Shown here: positions 23,007 through 27,765 of the stretch, piece by piece
How positions within the stretch are numbered: position 1 is the stretch's first letter
Layout of the letters: every line of letters begins with the position of its first letter
IMG/VR virus record: IMGVR_UViG_3300008105_000021
Span: 1-27,765 of that record
DNA: 27,765 bases
Origin: a virus
Reading direction: 5' to 3' (one strand)
Position numbers and translations under genes: made by a program
The notes under the pieces: generated by a model
Told to the model about the DNA's origin: nothing
Databases searched by the model: none
Seen by the model: only the letters and a program-made list of their open reading frames with translations

Positions 23007-23399
23007 ATGACGCTGCTGGGCGACGCATTCGGGGCCGATGTGCTGCAAATCTTCGATGATGAGGCCGTCTCGGCGCTTTACAACGCGCAGGATAAGGCCG
23101 GGGCCGCGGGGATCACACTGCGGGCGTTCGTGCGACCGATGGCCCCGAAGGAAAAAGGGACGCCCGAGGGGAAGTTTGCAAGCACCGCCGGGGGTGTTCG
23201 CAACACACAAAGACTCCGCGTCTGGGTCCTGCCGGGGGAACTGAAAAACTCGTCGGGGGTGCTGATTACCCCGCAGTCGGGGGACTTTTTGACCGTCGCT
23301 GGATCGGCTGTGGGGTCGAACAAGGCCGTCGAGGTGATTGGTTTGGGTAAGCCGATGCTCAGGGAAAAAAGTGTTTGGGAGTTTGTGGGGAGTTTGTAG
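23007..23399 (+). CDS. Probable head-tail connector / head completion protein
   Basis: The 130-residue product starts MTLLGDAFGADVLQIFDDE; the ATG at 23007 has GGAGG four to nine bases upstream. It is beta-rich after residue 35 (ITLRAFVRPM, LRVWVLPGEL, GDFLTVAG, AVEVIGLG). Its place after the capsid and decoration genes is that of lambda FI/FII and other stopper or connector proteins, and length fits. I do not recognise a specific family. Confidence 0.6.
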   Translation: MTLLGDAFGADVLQIFDDEAVSALYNAQDKAGAAGITLRAFVRPMAPKEKGTPEGKFASTAGGVRNTQRLRVWVLPGELKNSSGVLITPQSGDFLTVAGSAVGSNKAVEVIGLGKPMLREKSVWEFVGSL

Positions 23400-23420
23400 G
23401 TGGGGGTGCCCAAGGCGCAC

Positions 23421-23525
23421 GGCCCGGAGGTCCGGGGTACCCAGGAGAGGCGGGCGGGGACGCCCGCCCCACCAAGACGGAGAGGCGGGCGGGGACGCCC
23501 GCCCCACCAAGACGCCCGCCCCACC
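23421..23525 (+). repeat. Repeat cluster B-A-A-half
   Basis: Family B at 23421-23442, A at 23449-23473 and 23484-23508, half unit to 23525. The cluster fills the gap between two morphogenesis genes. Confidence 0.95.
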
Positions 23526-23539
23526 GAGAGTGAATACGT

Positions 23540-24391
23540 ATGGCTGTGCCGATTGATATCACGGCGAGGGTTGGGGAGGTGGTGGCCACGCTTGGCTATC
23601 TGCCGCCCGCGCTCGCCGCTGCGCTGCGGACGCGGTTTTCTGACTATGTCTCGCACCACAAACTCGCCGTCGTCAAGAGGGCGGGGGAGAAGTTTGAGGC
23701 CAAGGACCGGGCGCGGCGGATGGTGGCCAGCCGGATGTTCGGGTACGGCTCGCGCAAACGCGATAGCCTGATGCTCGAAGACGTCAACGGGGAGAGTTTC
23801 TTTGCCAGCCGCGACGGCGTCGCGCAACTGAGCCGGGACGCCATCCTGACAATGGAGAAGGGGGGCCGCGTCGTCGGCAGTGGCCTGATGGCCATACCGA
23901 TCGGGCAGGGGCCTGGAACCGGGAGGCCCTTCTCGGGCGTCTTTGCCAACCGGGCCGTATGGACGGGCAAAGGGAACAAGTCGCTGCTGGACCCCGAGAA
24001 GTACGCCGTCATCAAGGGGCCCAATGGTGCCCTGCTGATCGTCAAGAAGGCCAAGGGGCGCAGGGGTGGTGCCGATGGGGCCGAGGCCCCCGTCGTCGGT
24101 GTGCTGCTGCCGAGCAGGGATGCCAAGGCGAGGCTCGGGTTCTATGACGAGGCCAAACGCATCGCGCCCAGGCACGCGGCCAAGGTGGACGCCGATGTCG
24201 AACTGGCGATGACCGAAGCGGGGCGGGCCGCGCTGCAAGAGAAGGACCGCGTCGACAAGGCCGCAAAGGAAGGGGCCAGCGCCGCGTTCAAGCAGTTTCT
24301 GGACCGCAATCCGGGGAAGTTTGCAAGGGCAAGGGCCGTCGGTGCCGCGGCGGCGAGGGCCGTGCGGGCGAGGAACAAGGTGAGAGGGTAA
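23540..24391 (+). CDS. Morphogenesis protein, minor tail / completion candidate
   Basis: The 283-residue product has a helical N-terminal part (GEVVATLGYLPPALAAALRTRFSDYV), a basic stretch (KDRARRMVASRMFGYGSRKRDS), a middle with GTGRPFSGVFANRAVWTGKG, and a long Ala/Lys-rich helical end. By position it could be a gpZ- or HK97 gp10-like tail completion protein, but no family motif confirms this. The ribosome site before the ATG at 23540 is weak (GAGAG at 23526). The C-terminal 100 residues are strongly basic. Confidence 0.6.
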   Translation: MAVPIDITARVGEVVATLGYLPPALAAALRTRFSDYVSHHKLAVVKRAGEKFEAKDRARRMVASRMFGYGSRKRDSLMLEDVNGESFFASRDGVAQLSRDAILTMEKGGRVVGSGLMAIPIGQGPGTGRPFSGVFANRAVWTGKGNKSLLDPEKYAVIKGPNGALLIVKKAKGRRGGADGAEAPVVGVLLPSRDAKARLGFYDEAKRIAPRHAAKVDADVELAMTEAGRAALQEKDRVDKAAKEGASAAFKQFLDRNPGKFARARAVGAAAARAVRARNKVRG

Positions 24392-24403
24392 GGGTGGGAG
24401 GGA

Positions 24404-24465
24404 GGCGGGCGGGGACGCCCGCCCCACCTGGACGTAGGAAGGCGGGCGGGGACGCCCGCCCCACC
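24404..24465 (+). repeat. Two family A hairpins
   Basis: Units at 24404-24428 and 24441-24465, 12 bases apart, in the gap before the tail terminator candidate. Confidence 0.95.
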
Positions 24466-24503
24466 GATGCCAGGCCCGCCGGTATTGAACAGAGGAGATA
24501 TCT

Positions 24504-25004
24504 ATGAGTGTTCGCCAGCAGATTGTTGACAAAGTCTTTGCCCTCTTTGCCGGGTTGCCGGGCGTTGGGCTCGTGATCGACTGCGCCGACCCGAGGCAGG
24601 ATAACCGCCTGGGGGAAGTGCTCGCGTCCGGGCAGGCGCACGTGCAGCTCGTCATCGGGGCCGATGAAAGCACTGATGGCGATGGGAGCCGAGATGTTAT
24701 GAACACGCAAGAGTTCCGCTTTGCCGTTGTGGCGTTTGTAACCTTCCCCCAGTCGCTGCTCGGCACGCTCGGTGAAGGGATCACCCCGACGAAGCAGGCC
24801 ACACGCTGGTATGACGCCGTCAAGGCCGCTATCTGGGGGCAAGGGCGCGGTGGGCAGTGGGATGACATGGCCATGCGAACCGTCATGCTCGGAGGTGGTG
24901 GGGTGAGTTACGACACCACCGAAGGGGCGAATCTGATTGTTACAGAGATTGCCTTTGAGGTAACGCACCGGCACCTGCTTGGGGAGCCGGGGGTGGTGAA
25001 GTAG
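24504..25004 (+). CDS. Tail terminator candidate (gpU-like)
   Basis: The 166-residue product starts MSVRQQIVDKVFALFAGLPG; GAGGAG lies about seven bases before the ATG at 24504. The layout (an opening helix, alternating strands AHVQLVIGADE and EFRFAVVAFVTF, a central helix KQATRWYDAVKAAIWG, and a final strand LIVTEIAFEVTHRHLLGEPG) is that of phage tail terminator proteins. Placement directly before the tail tube gene matches lambda U before V. The call rests on fold pattern and position. Confidence 0.65.
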   Translation: MSVRQQIVDKVFALFAGLPGVGLVIDCADPRQDNRLGEVLASGQAHVQLVIGADESTDGDGSRDVMNTQEFRFAVVAFVTFPQSLLGTLGEGITPTKQATRWYDAVKAAIWGQGRGGQWDDMAMRTVMLGGGGVSYDTTEGANLIVTEIAFEVTHRHLLGEPGVVK

Positions 25005-25013
25005 GGAGTGAAA

Positions 25014-25113
25014 CACCACGCGGAGCGTCGGGGTACGCAGGGGAGGCGGGCGGGGACGCCCGCCCCACCGATGACCGCCCCACCGACGACCGGCCCGGAG
25101 GTCCGGGGTGCCC
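25014..25113 (+). repeat. Repeat cluster C-A-half-B
   Basis: A decayed C at 25014-25038, A at 25045-25069, a short A half, and B at 25092-25113, directly before element D copy 4. Confidence 0.85.
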
Positions 25114-25122
25114 GGAAAAGGG

Positions 25123-25157
25123 CGCGCGCAGCGATCGGGGATTCGGTCGATGGGGGG
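25123..25157 (+). promoter_or_regulatory. Element D, copy 4 (gene leader)
   Basis: GCGCGCGCAGC plus GATCGGGGATTCGGTCGATG (25133-25152), preceded by CCCGGAAAAGGG. The core ATG at 25150 is 12 bases before the ATG at 25162, the same spacing as in copies 1 and 2. Confidence 0.7.
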
Positions 25158-25161
25158 TGGC

Positions 25162-25989
25162 ATGAACACCTACACGACTCAGGTTGGGCTCAAAGAGCAG
25201 ACCGGCGCAGATATCGACGCGGCTGAGGCGGCTGTGGCGACGCTCGCTGCCGCTGATTATGCCGGTAACCGCAAAGACGTCAGCAACCGCATCTCGGCGG
25301 CACGCTATGAGCGCGGGCTGCAACGCGGCACGCTGACGCCCCAGGCCAACTTGCCCAGCCAGCACCAAGGGATGATCTCCTGGACCGAGGAAATGGTCGG
25401 CACGCCCGCCGCCGCGCTCTGGCCGCGCACGCTGATGGGAATGGGCTTTGTGCTCCCCCCTTCGCCGGGAACCTACCTGCCAGGTGCGATCTACGCGATC
25501 GCCGTAACCGGCACGCCGACGGTCTACCCCGGCTTTGTCGTGCAGACCGCAGGTGGCACCAAGAGGCTCCTGGTCGCTGGCGTGACGGCTGGCTTTGTCT
25601 ACGCGCACGTGCTGACGGCCGCAACGGACGTTCTCGCCGCCGACGCCTTCACCAGCCTTGCCGGTGAGCCGACGCAGTCGTTCACTGTGATTGCCCCCGG
25701 CATCGCCGATAAGAACGCGCCCGTCGGGTTTGTCTACCGCCCGCAGAGCGAGGTCTTCAACGGGACCGTCTCGATCGCATCGCCGGCGTACACCGTCGAG
25801 CGCAGGCTCGGCGGACAGCTCCACCGCATCTTTGCCGCACGCGGCACCGGTGGCCTGAGTTTCTCAACACTGAGTTTACCGGCATCCCCGTCTTTCAGGG
25901 TGGCGGATTCTCGCCGATCTCCGCCGGGTTCCTCTCTGGCGTTACACCGTACACCAGCGCGCCCAGGGTCGTGCAGGGGATGGGCCTGA
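25162..25989 (+). CDS. Tail tube protein, N-terminal part (frameshifted)
   Basis: The frame opens MNTYTTQVGLKEQTGADID and carries tail-tube-like text: RGLQRGTLTPQANLPSQHQGM, WPRTLMGMGFVL, then beta-rich segments to RRLGGQLHRIFAARGTGGL (about residue 232). Beyond that the reading becomes Ser/Arg/Pro-rich nonsense, while the neighbouring frame continues naturally as EFLNTEFTGIPVFQGGG and runs into the next entry. One base appears to be missing near 25855-25858. Intact, the protein would be about 415 residues. No slippery heptamer is present at the break. It is preceded by element D. Confidence 0.75.
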   Translation: MNTYTTQVGLKEQTGADIDAAEAAVATLAAADYAGNRKDVSNRISAARYERGLQRGTLTPQANLPSQHQGMISWTEEMVGTPAAALWPRTLMGMGFVLPPSPGTYLPGAIYAIAVTGTPTVYPGFVVQTAGGTKRLLVAGVTAGFVYAHVLTAATDVLAADAFTSLAGEPTQSFTVIAPGIADKNAPVGFVYRPQSEVFNGTVSIASPAYTVERRLGGQLHRIFAARGTGGLSFSTLSLPASPSFRVADSRRSPPGSSLALHRTPARPGSCRGWA

Positions 25990-26408
25990 CGCTGTCGAAC
26001 TATGCCGCCACGCCCACGGTCACCACGCCGCTGGCAACCGAATGCACCATCGACTTTGGCAACAGCGTGGACTTGCGCCCGAGCGTCGCCAACGTCAACG
26101 GGTTTGTCTCCGCCAGGATCACCGGGCGCAAGATCGTTGGCCGCATCGACCCCGAGCACATCCTGCCCGGCACCGGCAGGCTCGACTGGATCAACGAGAC
26201 GCTCAACTCTGACCGGCTCGTCTCGCTCTTTGCCTCCGTCGGTGCGCCGGCGGACCCGTATGGGCGAATCACCGTCTGTGGGCCGAAGGTGCGGCTGAGC
26301 GGGGATGTCGAGCCGGGTGATCGCAATGGCCGGGTGACGATGCCGCTGAACTTGGAGTTCATCGGTGATGCGGATGATGAGTTGTTTGTCTTCCATGTGA
26401 AGGTGTGA
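25971..26408 (+). CDS. Tail tube protein, C-terminal part (frameshifted)
   Basis: This is the 3' continuation of the tail tube gene in the frame one base back. The open frame extends upstream past 25860 without a start, so the GTG at 25971 is not a natural beginning. It carries TPLATECTIDFGNSVDLRPS, a central VSARITGRKIVGRIDPE strand pair and a final GRVTMPLNLEFIGDADDELFVFHV, typical of the second half of long phage tail tube proteins. Confidence 0.75.
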   Translation: MQGMGLTLSNYAATPTVTTPLATECTIDFGNSVDLRPSVANVNGFVSARITGRKIVGRIDPEHILPGTGRLDWINETLNSDRLVSLFASVGAPADPYGRITVCGPKVRLSGDVEPGDRNGRVTMPLNLEFIGDADDELFVFHVKV

Positions 26409-26427
26409 GTGTGGGGGTAGCCAGGGA

Positions 26428-26498
26428 GGCGGGCGGGGACGCCCGCCCCACCGACGCCCGGCCCGGAGGTCCGGGGTACCCAATAAGCCCGCCCCACC
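26428..26498 (+). repeat. Repeat cluster A-B-half
   Basis: Family A at 26428-26452, B at 26460-26481 and a short A-like end at 26487-26498. It lies between the tail tube gene and the tRNA. Confidence 0.9.
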
Positions 26499-26521
26499 GG
26501 ATGGTGTGTTGTTGGAGTTTC

Positions 26522-26594
26522 GGCCGTGTGCCAGAGTGGATGATGGGGCGGATTGCAAATCCGTTCAACGCAGGTTCGATTCCTGCCTCGGCCT
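26522..26594 (+). tRNA. tRNA-Cys (anticodon GCA)
   Basis: A full cloverleaf can be drawn. The acceptor is 26522-26528 with 26587-26593 (6 of 7 pairs, one T-T mismatch). The D stem is CCA/TGG (26531-26533 with 26544-26546). The anticodon stem is GCGGA/TCCGT around loop TTGCAAA, with anticodon GCA at 26555-26557. The T stem is GCAGG/CCTGC around TTCGATT. The discriminator is T at 26594 and CCA is not encoded. It lies within the late operon on the coding strand. Confidence 0.92.
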
Positions 26595-26622
26595 TTCACT
26601 ATTTATGCAAGGAGGTTTGGAT

Positions 26623-26988
26623 ATGAGTATTCGGATCGTCAACACGCCTGTGAATGTTCGGCTCAGTGGTGGGTTCCATGCCAGCGTCAAGCGGCTTGGG
26701 AACGTTGCGCGGGAGAAGTGCGCGACGCAGGCCCGGCTCGTCGACGGGGATACCGCCAGCCAGTTGCGGTTCCAGGGCCTGGCCGTGCGCGTCTGTGTTA
26801 CCAACATCACCGACGAGGCCAACAAGAGCGTCTACGAGGCGGTCAATGACCGAGCGCTGGGCAAGATTCTCTGTGAGCGCGTCTATGACGACCTGAACGA
26901 TGAGGACCTCGCGGCGATCATGGCCGCGTGCCTGGCCGGGTCGCTGAGTGAAGAGCAGGGAAAAGCGCAGCCCGGCTCGCCGGGCTGA
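26623..26988 (+). CDS. Tail assembly chaperone, gpG-like
   Basis: The 121-residue product starts at an ATG at 26623 with GGAGG seven bases upstream. It lies between tail tube and tape measure, the site of G/GT-type chaperones in siphoviruses. The protein is mostly soluble and mixed alpha/beta and ends with helical text (NDEDLAAIMAACLAGSLSEEQGK). Near its 3' end is a slippery heptamer (26958-26964), so a minority of ribosomes should shift -1 and make the longer fusion with the next frame. The chaperone would coat the tape measure protein during tail assembly, as in lambda. Confidence 0.8.
   Translation: MSIRIVNTPVNVRLSGGFHASVKRLGNVAREKCATQARLVDGDTASQLRFQGLAVRVCVTNITDEANKSVYEAVNDRALGKILCERVYDDLNDEDLAAIMAACLAGSLSEEQGKAQPGSPG
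26958..26987 (+). promoter_or_regulatory. Programmed -1 frameshift signal (GGGAAAA plus hairpin)
   Basis: The heptamer GGGAAAA (26958-26964) is read G GGA AAA in the gpG frame, the canonical X XXY YYZ form; lambda G uses GGGAAAG. Three bases later CAGCCCGG (26968-26975) pairs perfectly with CCGGGCTG (26980-26987) around loop CTCG. After the shift the frame continues as SAARLAGLIHDFRRRAAR into the downstream gene. The hairpin overlaps the zero-frame stop TGA (26986-26988). Confidence 0.85.
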
Positions 26989-27017
26989 TCCATGACTTTC
27001 GGCGGCGTGCCGCCCGC

Positions 27018-27380
27018 ATGGCCGACCCAACGCAAGAGCCTGTACCAATGGACCTCTGCCCTGAATGCGGCGAGGACGGGAAGGACGCGGAGGGTCGGCC
27101 TTGCCGCACGTGCGGGGGACTCGGGGCCGTGCCCGAACCCGAGCCGGACCTGCCCGAAGAGATCGCAATCGAGTTTGCCGCAGTGCTGGATGTGCTCGGA
27201 ATCTTTGAGGCCAATGGGCCGTCGGCAGTTCTGGACCTGGTCGGTGGAAGGCGGGATGGGTTTGACCCAGTAGGGCTCGCGGCGATCAGGGCGGTGCAGG
27301 GTGAACTGAACAGGCTGGAGCAGGTGGATAGGCAGGTGGAGGCGGAAGAGCAGAGGCGGAAGATGAGGGTGAAGAAGTAG
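27018..27380 (+). CDS. gpT-like extension of the tail chaperone, zinc-ribbon bearing
   Basis: The frame is open from 26952, and its natural entry is the -1 shift at 26958-26964, giving a fusion of about 252 residues from 26623. An ATG at 27018 (MADPTQEPVPMDL) could allow separate translation but lacks a good ribosome site. Residues 14-33 from that ATG hold CPECGEDGKDAEGRPCRTCGG, a two-CXXC zinc-ribbon-like knuckle. The rest is helical and acidic, with a basic end. A role in recruiting tape measure to the tail tube is inferred from the lambda G/GT system. Confidence 0.7.
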   Translation: MADPTQEPVPMDLCPECGEDGKDAEGRPCRTCGGLGAVPEPEPDLPEEIAIEFAAVLDVLGIFEANGPSAVLDLVGGRRDGFDPVGLAAIRAVQGELNRLEQVDRQVEAEEQRRKMRVKK

Positions 27381-27391
27381 AGAGGGGAGGA

Positions 27392-27575
27392 CCCCACGCG
27401 GAGCGTGGGGGTACCCGAGGCGGGGAGAGGCGGGCGGGGACGCCCGCCCCACCAGTGGGAGGAGTCAGGGGAGGCGGGCGGGGACGCCCGCCCCACCTGG
27501 ACGCCCGCCCCACCAGTGGGGGGAGTCAGGGGAGGCGGGCGGGGACGCCCGCCCCACCAGTACGCCAGCCCCACC
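27392..27575 (+). repeat. Repeat cluster C-A-A-half-A-half
   Basis: Family C at 27392-27416, A at 27429-27453, 27473-27497 and 27534-27558, with half units after the second and third. The spacer GGGGGAGTCAGGGGA recurs before two A units, so part of the cluster grew by duplication of a larger block. Confidence 0.95.
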
Positions 27576-27601
27576 GGTGGGTTGGTTGAAAGGGGATAGG
27601 C

Positions 27602-27765
27602 ATGAGCACGAAGGTACTTTCCATCACGCTCAAGACGATCGACCAGTCGACCGCGCCGATCCGGGGGGTCATTAGCCAGGTCGCTAAACTGACCAGCTCG
27701 ATCACCTCGGCGATGACCAGCGTGCGGACGGTGGTGGGTGTCTTTGCCGCCAGTGTGGTCGGTGG
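27602..27765 (+). CDS. Tape measure protein, N-terminal fragment
   Basis: The frame starts MSTKVLSITLKTIDQSTAPI and runs off the window. The text (LKTIDQSTAPIRGVISQVAKLTSSI, then a hydrophobic VVGVFAASVVG) is typical of phage tail tape measure N-termini, and the gene follows the G/GT chaperones as in lambda H. An AAGGGGA ribosome site lies about six bases upstream. Confidence 0.8.
   Translation, partial: MSTKVLSITLKTIDQSTAPIRGVISQVAKLTSSITSAMTSVRTVVGVFAASVVG

Noticed and set aside
23421-23525. Repeat clusters as a CRISPR array
   Set aside because: Spacing is irregular, the spacers are not unique equal-length sequences, units are scattered through a phage operon, and no cas gene is present.
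25850-25865. Programmed frameshift in the tail tube gene
   Set aside because: No X XXY YYZ heptamer or following stem is seen at the frame change. A one-base loss is simpler.
26522-26594. tRNA-Cys as an attachment site
   Set aside because: No integrase or duplicated tRNA end is in the window, and the tRNA is intact and internal to the tail operon.
26992-27273. ATG-initiated frame overlapping the gpT-like extension
   Set aside because: It is out of frame with the frameshift product, lacks a ribosome site and has no recognisable content.

Overview
This window is most likely the late (packaging, head and tail) half of a lambda-like siphovirus genome or prophage, with part of its early or accessory region. 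Every gene I can support reads on the + strand. The DNA is GC-rich. Virion genes follow the lambda order: small terminase (Nu1-like), large terminase (GpA), gpW-like connector, GpB portal, an S49 protease fused to scaffold and major capsid, DUF2190 decoration protein, connector and completion proteins, tail terminator candidate, tail tube, G/GT tail chaperones with a -1 frameshift signal, and the start of the tape measure. No integrase, repressor or endolysin is visible, and both ends are cut, so lytic virus versus prophage cannot be decided. The host is unknown. The dispersed repeats recall Planctomycetota genomes from memory, which is weak inference.

Layout. 1-5.3 kb holds a small membrane protein, a short phage protein, a DUF2303/YfdQ-like protein, a Gp37/Gp68 (DUF5131) protein, a YfdR-like HD phosphohydrolase, a Dam-type methyltransferase and a small basic protein. 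5.4-8.5 kb is one large primase-helicase. 8.5-9.4 kb is the only long non-coding stretch; it carries an unusual set of iteron-like and inverted motifs and could be an origin or regulatory hub. 9.4-13.3 kb has a lipoprotein, a membrane-anchored coiled-coil protein and a fibre cassette with a collagen-like, glycine-rich adhesin. 13.5-27.8 kb is the packaging, head and tail operon, which contains a tRNA-Cys between the tail tube and chaperone genes.

The most unusual property is a dense set of short hairpin repeats in nearly every gap between genes. Family A has about 35 copies, all in one orientation, with an 8-bp stem and a GGGA loop that fits GNRA. Family B has about 10 copies and family C about 9. 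Variants of A and C show compensatory changes in the stem. Copies inside genes lie in linkers or at termini and keep the frame open. A fourth element, D, forms a near-identical leader directly before three unrelated genes, each with two ATGs exactly 12 bases apart.

Other notable features are a textbook slippery heptamer plus hairpin in the chaperone gene, an internal ribosome site that could make a scaffold-capsid product from the protease-capsid gene (as lambda Nu3 lies inside C), and a single-base frameshift breaking the tail tube gene.
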